Source: Micromonospora trifolii
GTDB taxonomy: Bacteria > Actinomycetota > Actinomycetes > Mycobacteriales > Micromonosporaceae
Length of the DNA stretch: 64,000 nt
Assembly: GCF_022229005.1 (NCBI RefSeq)
Contig: NZ_JAKKFD010000002.1
Span: 248,001 to 312,000 of the forward strand
Direction of reading: 5' to 3'
Shown here: piece by piece, positions 43,676-51,588 of the stretch
How the letters are laid out: every line of letters starts with the position of its first letter
How positions within the stretch are numbered: position 1 is the stretch's first letter
Position numbers and translations under genes: made by a program
Notes under the pieces: generated by a model
The model's database searches: none
Told to the model about the DNA's origin: nothing
What the model saw: only the letters and a program-made list of their open reading frames with translations

Positions 43676-45388
43676 ATGCCCGGGTTGTCGCTCTTGACGC
43701 GCGTACGTCAGCTGCCGAGCCGGGGACGGAGGGCGATGAGGGGCGAGGTCTCGGACGGTACCGCCGACGGCACCGACGTCGAGGATCGGCCGAAGCACTC
43801 CATCGCGGCCCGGCTGACGACAGTGCTGGCCGCGCTGCTCGTGCTGCTCGTGCTCACCGTGCCGTACGACTTCGGCCGGCTCAGCCCGGCGGCGTTCGCG
43901 CGGATCCCCCTGGAGGCGCTGCTGGTCGTGGCCCTCCTGCTCGCCCTGCCGTCTCGTGGCAGCCGACTGGTCGCGACGCTCGCCGGCGTTGCCCTCGGCC
44001 TGCTCGGCCTGTTGAAGCTGCTCGACCTGGGGTTCACCGCCTCGCTGAGCCGGGCGTTCGACCCGGTGCTCGACTGGGCGCTCCTCGACGAGGGCTTCGC
44101 CTTCCTCAGCGAGTCGTACGGTCGACCCGCCGCCATCGGCGTCGCCATCACCTTGGCGGTGGTGCTCGTGGGCCTGCCCACACTGGTCACGCTGTCGATG
44201 CGGCGACTGCGGCGGCTGGTGGTCCGGCACCGCACCGCGACCACCCGGATCGTCGCCGCGTTGGTGGTCGTCTGGGTGGCCTGCGCCGCGTTCAACGTGC
44301 GAGTGGTCGAGGGCGTGCCGGTCGCCGACACGTCAGCGACGACCCTGGCCAACGGTCACGGCTTCCAGGTGCGCCTGCGCCTCGACGACCGCGAGACGTT
44401 CGGCGCGCTGATCGAGGCCGACAGGTTCGGCGACACCCCTGGCGACCAGTTGCTGACCGCGCTGCGCGGCAAGAACGTGGTGGTCGCCTTCGTGGAGAGC
44501 TACGGCCGCGACGCCGTCGAGGACCCGGAGTTCGCGCCGCAGGTCGGTGCGGTCCTCGACCGCGGCGCTAGCGAGCTGGGCGCGGCGGGTTTCGCCGCGC
44601 AGAGCGGCTTCCTCACCTCGCCGACCTTCGGTGGCGGCAGTTGGCTCGCGCACGACACGCTGCTCTCCGGCCTCTGGATCGACAACGACCAGCGACACCG
44701 CACCCTGCTGGCCAGTGACCGGATGACCCTCAACGGCGCCTTCCGCCGGGCTAGCTGGCAGTCCGTCGGCGTGATGCCCGCCGTCACCAGGGCGTGGCCG
44801 GAGGGTTCCTTCTTCGGCTACGACCGGTTCTACGACGCCAAGACGCTCGGGTACCGTGGCCCGAAGTTCAGCTTCGGCACCCCGCCCGACCAGTACACCC
44901 TGGCCAGCTGGCAGCGCCTGGAGCAGGCGAAGCGCGACGGCAATGTGATGACCGAGCTGGCGCTGGTGTCGAGTCACGCGCCCTGGACGCCCGTCCCGCC
45001 GCTGCTCGACTGGGCCGACGTCGGCGACGGCGCTGCCTACCGCGGGGCCGCGGGCAGGTCGGACGACAAGCGCCGCAACACCGCCCAGATCCGGGCGGAC
45101 TACCGGAAGTCCATCGAGTACACCCTCGGCGCGCTCATCTCCTACGTGCGGACCTACGGAGACGACGACCTCGTGTTCATCGTCCTCGGTGACCACCAGC
45201 CCGCAGCGGTCGTCACCGGCGAGAACGCCAGCCACGACGTCCCGATCTCGATCATCACCCGGGACCGGGCCGTCTTGGACCGCATCTCCGGGTGGGGCTG
45301 GCAGGACGGGCTGAAGCCGGGGCCGCAGGCGCCGGTCTGGCGGATGGACGCCTTCCGGGACCGGTTCCTGACCGCCTTCGGACCGTAA
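43676..45388 (+). CDS. Membrane sulfatase/LTA-synthase-like protein
   Basis: 570 residues from ATG at 43676; ATG at 43736, 20 codons later, has a clearer GGAGGG and may be the real start. Four to five membrane segments (about 42-205), then an alkaline-phosphatase superfamily domain: VVAFVESYGRD (metal Glu, about 274), a Ser/Thr nucleophile region GGGSWLAHDTLLSG (about 320) and LGDHQPAAVV (metal Asp-His, about 505). These are the LtaS/sulfatase positions. With the CDP-alcohol transferase before it, a role in adding phosphoglycerol or similar groups to the envelope is plausible, not shown. Confidence 0.82.
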   Translation: MPGLSLLTRVRQLPSRGRRAMRGEVSDGTADGTDVEDRPKHSIAARLTTVLAALLVLLVLTVPYDFGRLSPAAFARIPLEALLVVALLLALPSRGSRLVATLAGVALGLLGLLKLLDLGFTASLSRAFDPVLDWALLDEGFAFLSESYGRPAAIGVAITLAVVLVGLPTLVTLSMRRLRRLVVRHRTATTRIVAALVVVWVACAAFNVRVVEGVPVADTSATTLANGHGFQVRLRLDDRETFGALIEADRFGDTPGDQLLTALRGKNVVVAFVESYGRDAVEDPEFAPQVGAVLDRGASELGAAGFAAQSGFLTSPTFGGGSWLAHDTLLSGLWIDNDQRHRTLLASDRMTLNGAFRRASWQSVGVMPAVTRAWPEGSFFGYDRFYDAKTLGYRGPKFSFGTPPDQYTLASWQRLEQAKRDGNVMTELALVSSHAPWTPVPPLLDWADVGDGAAYRGAAGRSDDKRRNTAQIRADYRKSIEYTLGALISYVRTYGDDDLVFIVLGDHQPAAVVTGENASHDVPISIITRDRAVLDRISGWGWQDGLKPGPQAPVWRMDAFRDRFLTAFGP

Positions 45389-45421
45389 CCCGGCTACCTC
45401 TACGGACTGGACCCCAGACGA

Positions 45422-46222
45422 ATGACGGCTACCACCGACACCAGGATCGCCGCGCTCCGGACCGACCCGGCCCTGGCCCTGCTGCACCGGTCGCTCGACG
45501 TCTACTACGGCGATCCCGAGCGGGACGCGAGGATGGACGCCTTCTACTCCCGCTTCGTCAGCAGCGGGGACCTCGTCTTCGACATCGGCTCGCACGTGGG
45601 CGACCACATCGCCAGCTTCCGTCGCCTCGGTGCCCGGGTCATCGCCGTGGAACCGCAGCCGCTGTGTCTGCGCGCCCTACGGGCGATCTACGCCGACGAC
45701 GACCGGGTGACACTTGTCGACGCCGCCTGTGGCGCGCTCCTCGGACGCACCCGGTTGCACGTCAACTCCGCCAACCCCACAGTGTCGACAGCCTCACCGG
45801 ACTTCGTCCGGGCGGCGAAGGGCGCAGGCGGGTGGGAGGGCCAGGTGTGGGACGCCGACATCGAGGTCCCGGTGGTCACCGTCGACGCGCTGATCGAGAC
45901 GTACGGCGTGCCGACCTTCACCAAGATCGACGTCGAGGGTTTCGAGGACGAGGTGCTGGCCGGCCTGAGCCGCCCACTGCCCGCGCTGTCGTTCGAGTTC
46001 ACCACCATCGCGCGTGCGGTCGCCGACCGGTGTCTCGACCGCCTGACCGCGCTCGGATTCGACGGCTTCGACGTGGCGGTGGGCGACGACAAGTCGATGA
46101 CCTTCCGACGTTGGATGCCCGCGACCGACCTGGCGACGCACCTGCACGACCTACCGCACGCAGCGAACTCCGGCGACGTCTACTGCGTGTCCGGCCACCC
46201 GGTGGCCACCGCCGAGAGCTGA
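45422..46222 (+). CDS. FkbM-family SAM-dependent methyltransferase
   Basis: 266 residues from ATG (MTATTDTRIAALR). SAM site in FDIGSHVGDHIASFRRLGARVIAVEPQP (about 58-85) and FkbM motifs KIDVEGFEDEVLAGL (about 166-180). Family members O-methylate sugars or polyketides. It follows the sulfatase by 33 bp and may modify the same envelope glycan. Confidence 0.85.
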   Translation: MTATTDTRIAALRTDPALALLHRSLDVYYGDPERDARMDAFYSRFVSSGDLVFDIGSHVGDHIASFRRLGARVIAVEPQPLCLRALRAIYADDDRVTLVDAACGALLGRTRLHVNSANPTVSTASPDFVRAAKGAGGWEGQVWDADIEVPVVTVDALIETYGVPTFTKIDVEGFEDEVLAGLSRPLPALSFEFTTIARAVADRCLDRLTALGFDGFDVAVGDDKSMTFRRWMPATDLATHLHDLPHAANSGDVYCVSGHPVATAES

Positions 46223-46384
46223 CCGGGACACTCGTCACTGCTTCCTCCACTGTGAACGGCACCGGGCCCCGACGATCAGATGATCGGCCGCTGGTGGTGG
46301 GACGGACCAGCGGGAGATGATCGACGTTCGTCTCGACGCCGAGCCGAGCCGAGCCACGCGATCGCGGGGAAGTGGGTGACGCCG
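46223..46384. other. Intergenic region before the LysR gene
   Basis: 162 bp without a gene. A short inverted repeat CGATCA/TGATCG occurs near 46273-46287 (CGATCAGATGATCG), about 100 bp before the LysR ATG, a common place for a LysR autoregulatory site. Confidence 0.35.
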
Positions 46385-47341
46385 ATGACCCCGACGCAGC
46401 TGCGCGCGTACGTCGCCGTGGTCCGGCTGGGCTCGGTCAAGCAGGCCGCCGCGGAGCTTCAGGTCTCCGAGTCGGCGGTGTCGCTGCACATCGCCCAGCT
46501 GCGCAAGGAGTTCGGCGACAAGCTCTTCGCCCGGACGGCGGCGGGCCTCGCCTTCACCCCGGGTGGGCTGCGGTTGGCCAGTCGCGCGGCGGAACTGCTG
46601 GGCCTTCAGGACCGCACCATGTTGGAGGTCAGCGCCGCGAAGCGCGGCCGACGGTTGCTACGGGTCGCCGCGTCGAGCCTGTTCGCCGAGTTCGCCGCAC
46701 CGGGGTTGATCGAACTCTTCGCGAAGCGGGCCGCCGACCTCGACGTCGAGTTGAGCGTGCGCAACCCGGGTTCGTTCGAGTCGCTGTTGATGACCCGTGC
46801 CGCGGACATCGCGATCGGGCCGCAGCCGTCGGTCGTCGACAGCGCCATCGGCTGCCGGCCGGTGATGAACTACCGGCTCGTGATTGCCGTCGGTCCGGAA
46901 CATCCACTCGCCGGCCTGGCGGCGTCCCCGGGGCAACTGCGGGAGCAGACCTGGCTGCTCGGGCCGTCGGCCGCCACCGAGTGGGGCGCGGTCCCGGCGC
47001 TGCTACGCCGGCTGGCCGTGCCGGACGAGCGGCAGCAGATCTTCCAGAGCCACGCGGCCGCGCTGGGGGAAGCCAAACGGGGCAAGGGGGTGGCACCAGC
47101 CCTCGCGTTCAGCATCGCGCCGGACGTCCGTCAGGGCCAGCTCGGGCAGGTGATGGGGCTGCACGCGACGATGGAGGCGGTGTGGCATGCGCAGGTGCTC
47201 GCCACCCCCGGTTCGATGTCGGCCGCCGAGGAGCTGTCGCGCTTCTCCTCGACGCCGCGGGCGATTCAGGCGATGATGCGCGGCGCGGGCGTCAGCGTCG
47301 GCCACTTCCGGCCGTCGGTGCACGTCACGCTCTGGAGCTGA
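46385..47341 (+). CDS. LysR-family regulator, CutR-like
   Basis: 318 residues from ATG (MTPTQLRAYVAV). HTH 1-60 (GSVKQAAAELQVSESAVSLHIAQLRKEFG in parts: KQAAAELQVSESAVS); effector domain about 90-300. In mycobacteria CutR is a LysR-type activator next to the CO dehydrogenase genes, so this is the likely regulator of the cluster that converges on it. Its 3' end overlaps the 3' end of the coxE-like gene by 76 bp on opposite strands. Confidence 0.8.
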   Translation: MTPTQLRAYVAVVRLGSVKQAAAELQVSESAVSLHIAQLRKEFGDKLFARTAAGLAFTPGGLRLASRAAELLGLQDRTMLEVSAAKRGRRLLRVAASSLFAEFAAPGLIELFAKRAADLDVELSVRNPGSFESLLMTRAADIAIGPQPSVVDSAIGCRPVMNYRLVIAVGPEHPLAGLAASPGQLREQTWLLGPSAATEWGAVPALLRRLAVPDERQQIFQSHAAALGEAKRGKGVAPALAFSIAPDVRQGQLGQVMGLHATMEAVWHAQVLATPGSMSAAEELSRFSSTPRAIQAMMRGAGVSVGHFRPSVHVTLWS

Positions 47342-48504
47342 CGGGCGACGACCAGCAGGTCCTGGAAGGTGCCGGCCGGCAGCATCCGGTCGCAGTAGGG
47401 GAGCGCGGCGGCCATCCCGCCGACCCGGGGGGCGAAGCCGGGCGCGCCGGCCCGGGGATTCAACCAGACGACCCGGTACGCGCGGCGGCTCAGCCGGGCC
47501 ATCACCGTCGCCAGGTCGGCGGGCGGGTCGCTGTCCCAACCGTCCGACCCGATCACCACCACCGCCCCGCGTACGGCCTCCGCGTGGTGGGAGGTGAGCA
47601 GGGCGCGCAGGTTCGTGGCGATCCGGGTGCCCCCGTACCTGTCGGTCACGGCGACGCTGGCCTGCGCTACCGCCTCGGCCGCCGAGGTGTGCCGGAGCAC
47701 CACTGTGAGCCGGGTCAGCGTCGTGGCGAACGCGAACACCTCCGCGTCGGCGACCACCGCGAACGCCCGCATCAGATGCAGGTACGCGGTCGCCTGCGCC
47801 CGCATCGACTCGCTGACGTCACAGAGCAGCACGATCCGGCGTGGCCGCCGTACCGGACGCGCGCGGACGACCTCGACGGGCTCCCAGCCGGTACGCCGAG
47901 CCCGGGCGATGGTGGCCCGCAACGCTATCCGGGCACCGGCCGAGCCGACGGTGTGCCGCCGGGTGCGTCGGGTCGGCCAGCCCGCTACGGCCGCGCGCAG
48001 GGCGTCGCCGAGCTGCGTGACCTGTGCCGCGTCGAGTTCGTCGAACGGACGGTCGGCGAGCCCGGCGTGGGCGCTCGGGCGCCGCTCGGGCAGCCGCAGT
48101 GCGCCGTCGTGTTCGGGTGTCTCGGCGACCGCCGGCGGCACTGTCGCCCACGGCAGCCCGCCGCCCGATCCCGCGTCGTCGGTGTCGGCCGGCACCCGCA
48201 CGTAGACGTCGTCGGGGCCGTCGGCCGGGGGCGCCGACCGGTGAGGTCGGGGCAAGGGTGGTGGGTCGGCGAAGATCGCCGCGAAGACCCGGTCGAACGC
48301 CTGGACGTCGGTGTGCCGTCGCACCAGGCTGATCCGGGCGGTCCAGTAGAGCGACGACATCGAGTCGGGTGGGCTGGCGGCGAGCGCCCGGACGAAGTCG
48401 TCGACTGCGGTCAGCCCGGCCGGGACCCCGGCTCGGCGCAGTCGGCCGGCGAGCGCCACCGCGAACGCGGCCCGGTCGACGCCGCGCAGCACGCTCGGGC
48501 TCAC
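47266..48504 (-). CDS. coxE: CoxE-like von Willebrand factor A protein
   Basis: 412 residues from GTG (MSPSVLRGVDRA), set by a GTGA overlap with coxG. C-terminal VWA domain with MIDAS DVSES (about 229), GGTRIATNL and GSDGWDSDPP. N-terminal half is helical with an acidic, Pro-rich linker. In Oligotropha, CoxE works with the AAA+ ATPase CoxD in building the [CuSMoO2] centre of CO dehydrogenase. The last 25 codons lie within the antisense LysR gene, so the natural end is tight. Confidence 0.85.
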   Translation of the reverse strand: MSPSVLRGVDRAAFAVALAGRLRRAGVPAGLTAVDDFVRALAASPPDSMSSLYWTARISLVRRHTDVQAFDRVFAAIFADPPPLPRPHRSAPPADGPDDVYVRVPADTDDAGSGGGLPWATVPPAVAETPEHDGALRLPERRPSAHAGLADRPFDELDAAQVTQLGDALRAAVAGWPTRRTRRHTVGSAGARIALRATIARARRTGWEPVEVVRARPVRRPRRIVLLCDVSESMRAQATAYLHLMRAFAVVADAEVFAFATTLTRLTVVLRHTSAAEAVAQASVAVTDRYGGTRIATNLRALLTSHHAEAVRGAVVVIGSDGWDSDPPADLATVMARLSRRAYRVVWLNPRAGAPGFAPRVGGMAAALPYCDRMLPAGTFQDLLVVARQLQSVTCTDGRKWPTLTPAPRIIA

Positions 48505-49268
48505 CGGCGCGCGACCAGCCAGGCGATCACCGCGCCGACCGCGACCAGACCGACGAGCACCGGTACGAGGCGCTTGGTGACCGACCCGCCGGCAATGCTG
48601 AGCAGGTCGAGCGCCTCCGGCTCGGCGGTCGGCGCGACACGTGCGGCGTCGGTCGACACTTCGACGGGTGACGGCGCGACCGGCGACGGTTCGACGGGCG
48701 AGGGTGCGACGGCAGTGGTGCCGGGGGTGGTCGCGACCGCCGTGGCGGACGCGACCGGGGTCGCCTCGGGCGGCGCGGCGGACGCGGCCGCCACGGGTTC
48801 GGGGCTCGGGTGCGGGGCCGGCGGCTCGGCGGCCAGCTTGGCCTCCAGGTTGGCGACGAACTGGGCCAGCAGCTTGCCCGACACCTCCTTGATCATGCCG
48901 CTGCCGAACTGGGCCAGCTTGCCGGAGATCTTCAGATCGGTGTCCACACTGACCAACGTCCGGTCGCCGTCCGGCTGCAGGTGGGCGGTGACCAGCGCGG
49001 ACGCGGTGCCGGCCGAGCGGGCGTCCCGGCCCTTCGCGTCGATCACCCCGCGGTACGCGGCGTCGTCCTTCTCGACGAACCGGGCGGTGCCCGCGAACTC
49101 CGAGACGACCGGCCCGACCTTGACCCGCACCCGGCCCTGGTAGACGTCGCCGTCGACGCCGGTCAGCTGGGCGCCCGGCAGGCACGGCGCGAGCCCTTCC
49201 AGGTCGGTGAGCACCGCCCAGGCCCGTTCGATCGGGACGGTGACCGCGAACTCGTTGGTGATCTTCAT
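48501..49268 (-). CDS. coxG: CoxG-like SRPBCC membrane-anchored protein
   Basis: 255 residues from ATG (MKITNEFAV). SRPBCC/CoxG domain about 1-150 (VPIERAWAVLTDLEGLAPCLPGAQL, GTARFVEKDD), a Pro/Ala/Ser-rich linker about 150-228, and one C-terminal membrane helix about 232-252 ending in ARR. CoxG recruits CO dehydrogenase to the inner face of the membrane in related systems; the long tether fits that role. ATGA/GTGA overlaps tie it to coxD and coxE. Confidence 0.87.
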   Translation of the reverse strand: MKITNEFAVTVPIERAWAVLTDLEGLAPCLPGAQLTGVDGDVYQGRVRVKVGPVVSEFAGTARFVEKDDAAYRGVIDAKGRDARSAGTASALVTAHLQPDGDRTLVSVDTDLKISGKLAQFGSGMIKEVSGKLLAQFVANLEAKLAAEPPAPHPSPEPVAAASAAPPEATPVASATAVATTPGTTAVAPSPVEPSPVAPSPVEVSTDAARVAPTAEPEALDLLSIAGGSVTKRLVPVLVGLVAVGAVIAWLVARR

Positions 49269-50134
49269 TGGGGATTCTCCTGGTAGGCGCCGAGCGCGGC
49301 GGCGACCACGGCGCGGTCGTCGGGGGTCTTGGCGATGGTGCCGATGGTCTGTACGACGCCGTCCGCGGCCAGGTCGGCGACGCCCAGCACTGACAGCGCA
49401 CCCACCCAGTCGATGGTCTCCGCCATCCCGGGCGCCTTCTCCAACTCCCGGTGGCGTACGCCGCCGATGAACTGCACGGCCGTCTGGATCAGCGGCCCGG
49501 TAGCGCCCGGTACGGCCCGGCGGACGATCTCCACGGCGCGGGCCGGCTCGGGGAAGTCGATCCAGTGGTACAGGCAGCGGCGGCGCAGCGCGTCGTGCAG
49601 CTCCCGGCTGCGGTTGGAGGTGAGCACCACGACGGGTGGGGTGCGGGCGGTGAAGGTGCCGAGTTCGGGGATCGTGATGCCGGCCTCGCCGAGGAACTCG
49701 AACAGCAGCGCCTCGAACTCGTCGTCGGCCCGGTCGATCTCGTCGATCAGCAGCACCGGCGGGACGGGCCCACTGTGGCGTACGGCCCGCAGGATCGGCC
49801 GTTCCTGGAGGTACTCGGCGCTGAACAGGTCCGCGTCGATGAGCGGCGTGTGGTGCGCCTCGGCGAGCCGGATCGCCAGCAGTTGCCGCTGGTAGTTCCA
49901 CTCGTAGAGCGCCTCGCCGGCGGTGAGCCCCTCGTAGCACTGCAACCGGATCAGCGGTGTCTCCAGCGCGCGGGCCAACGCCTTCGCGGCGGCGGTCTTG
50001 CCGACCCCCGGTTCGCCCTCCAGCAGCAGGGGCCGACCGAGGCGCAGGGCCAGGAACAGGGCCATCGCCATGCCGTCGTCCACCAGGTAGTCGACGGCGT
50101 CGAGGCGGTGCCGGACGGCGTGGGCGTCCTTCAT
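49265..50134 (-). CDS. coxD: CoxD-like MoxR-family AAA+ ATPase
   Basis: 289 residues from ATG (MKDAHAVRHR). Walker A GEPGVGKTAAAK (about 40-51), Walker B VLLIDEIDRADDEFEALLFEF (in parts: LLIDEIDRADDE, about 125), sensor TSNRSRELHDAL. CoxD is a chaperone-like ATPase needed for sulfuration and copper insertion in the CODH active site. Overlaps coxG and the mocA-like gene by 4 bp at each end. Confidence 0.9.
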   Translation of the reverse strand: MKDAHAVRHRLDAVDYLVDDGMAMALFLALRLGRPLLLEGEPGVGKTAAAKALARALETPLIRLQCYEGLTAGEALYEWNYQRQLLAIRLAEAHHTPLIDADLFSAEYLQERPILRAVRHSGPVPPVLLIDEIDRADDEFEALLFEFLGEAGITIPELGTFTARTPPVVVLTSNRSRELHDALRRRCLYHWIDFPEPARAVEIVRRAVPGATGPLIQTAVQFIGGVRHRELEKAPGMAETIDWVGALSVLGVADLAADGVVQTIGTIAKTPDDRAVVAAALGAYQENPQ

Positions 50135-50706
50135 GCCTCGCCCGCCAGCAGGCGCTCGTAGTCGGCTCGGGTGTCCACGTCGATCGGCACCGGCCCGTCG
50201 ACTGTCACCTCGGTCACCGGGTGGCGCCCGGAGTGCAGAAGCTTCCAGACGGCCTTGTCGCCGTGCAGGTCGTACAACTCGGGCAGCACCTCACGTCCGA
50301 AGCGGAAGGGATGGCCCAGGCCGTCCGCGTACCGGCAGACGGCCAGCGGGGTGGTCGCCTCGGCGACCCGGCGGACGTCCGCGGCGCGGACGCCGGGCTG
50401 GTCGCCGAGGAGCAGCACGACCGCGTCGGCGCGCGGGTCCACAGCGCGCGCGGCGGTGCGCACCGACGACCCGCAGCCGGTGCTGAACGCCGGGTTCTGC
50501 ACGACCTGACAGCCGGTCAGGTCCACCCGGTCGCGGATGCCGTCCGCCGCGCCGCCCACTGTGACGAGCAGTTGGTCGAAGCCGCACGAGCGGGCCAGGT
50601 CGAGTGTGGCGTCGAGCAACGTCCGCCCCCGGTACGGGAGCAGTTGCTTGGCCTCGCCGAATCGCATCGAGGCACCCGCGGCGAGCACCACGCCGGTCAG
50701 GAACAC
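50131..50706 (-). CDS. mocA: MobA/MocA-like nucleotidyltransferase (molybdenum cofactor cytidylyltransferase)
   Basis: 191 residues from GTG. NTP-transferase motif LAAGASMRFGEAKQLLPYRG (9-28, in parts AAGASMRFG and KQLLP), GDQPG (about 103) and GHPFRF. Converts molybdopterin to the cytosine dinucleotide form (MCD), the cofactor type used by CO dehydrogenase. ATGA-type overlap with coxD and 3 bp from the XdhC-like gene. Confidence 0.87.
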   Translation of the reverse strand: MFLTGVVLAAGASMRFGEAKQLLPYRGRTLLDATLDLARSCGFDQLLVTVGGAADGIRDRVDLTGCQVVQNPAFSTGCGSSVRTAARAVDPRADAVVLLLGDQPGVRAADVRRVAEATTPLAVCRYADGLGHPFRFGREVLPELYDLHGDKAVWKLLHSGRHPVTEVTVDGPVPIDVDTRADYERLLAGEA

Positions 50707-50709
50707 GGG

Positions 50710-51579
50710 TTACGCAGCCGTGTAACTCGCGAGGCAACCGGCGCAGCAGAACCAGAAGTCCTGCCCGTCGACGCGTGCGTGCGGCGTCTCCGCCCCGACC
50801 AGCACTGTCATCCCGCACACCGGGTCGACGGCCTGCTGCGGTCGGGCGGCCGACGTGCCGGTGGCCGGGGCCAAGCCGTCCACCCGGATGGCCCGGACCA
50901 CCTCACCCATGATCGCCAGGGCGATCTCCGCTGGCGTACGCGCGCCGATCTCCAGCCCCGCCGGGGTGTGGACGCGGGCGCGTTCCTCGTCGGTCAACCC
51001 CAGTTCGTCGAGCAGGGCCACGCCACGCTTGCCGCTGGCGACGAGCGCGATGAACCCGACGCCGGCGTCGAGTGCGGCCCGGATCGCCTCCGGCTCGCCC
51101 CTGCCCAACCCGGCCACCACCACAGCGGTGCAGCCGGTGCTGCTGTCGTCGGCGGCGACGACGTCGAAGTCGAGGAACGCGGCCACTGTCGCCACGGCGG
51201 CGCTGATCGGGGTGTCACCGACCACTCGCACTGCCGGCGCCGGCAGCATCGGTCGGAGGAATACCTCGATCGCCCCACCGGAGTGGCACGGGTTGACCAC
51301 CACCCGCGCCCCCGGCGTGTCCGGGAACGGGGTCGCGCCCTCCGGCAGCACCCGCAGCAGCAGGGCGACGCCGTCGCGCAGGGTGTCGAGGGCGGCGGCC
51401 CGCACCGAACTCTCCGCGCACACCCCGCCCACGAACCCCTCGATCGAGCCGTCGGACCGGATCACCGCGTCGTCGCCCGGTCGGGCCGACGTCGGATCCT
51501 GCGCGCGGACCACTGTGGCGTGGACGAACGGTTCCCGGGTGTCGGTCAGCTCCCGGGCGCGTTCGGCGATGGTGGTCAT
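50710..51579 (-). CDS. XdhC/CoxF-like maturation protein fused to a C-terminal YHS domain
   Basis: 289 residues from ATG (MTTIAERARELTD). XdhC_CoxI N-terminal part with GFVGGVCAESSVRAAAL (about 48-64) and a Rossmann C-terminal part (AAVATVAAFLDFDVVAADD, PAGLEIGARTPAEIALAI). Residues about 250-289 form a YHS/TRASH-like metal-binding module (DPVCGMTV and FCCAGC). XdhC proteins guard and sulfurate the molybdenum cofactor. The YHS appendage adds a thiol-rich metal site, perhaps for copper of the [CuSMoO2] centre; this is inference. Confidence 0.85.
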   Translation of the reverse strand: MTTIAERARELTDTREPFVHATVVRAQDPTSARPGDDAVIRSDGSIEGFVGGVCAESSVRAAALDTLRDGVALLLRVLPEGATPFPDTPGARVVVNPCHSGGAIEVFLRPMLPAPAVRVVGDTPISAAVATVAAFLDFDVVAADDSSTGCTAVVVAGLGRGEPEAIRAALDAGVGFIALVASGKRGVALLDELGLTDEERARVHTPAGLEIGARTPAEIALAIMGEVVRAIRVDGLAPATGTSAARPQQAVDPVCGMTVLVGAETPHARVDGQDFWFCCAGCLASYTAA

Positions 51580-51588
51580 CTCGGCTCC

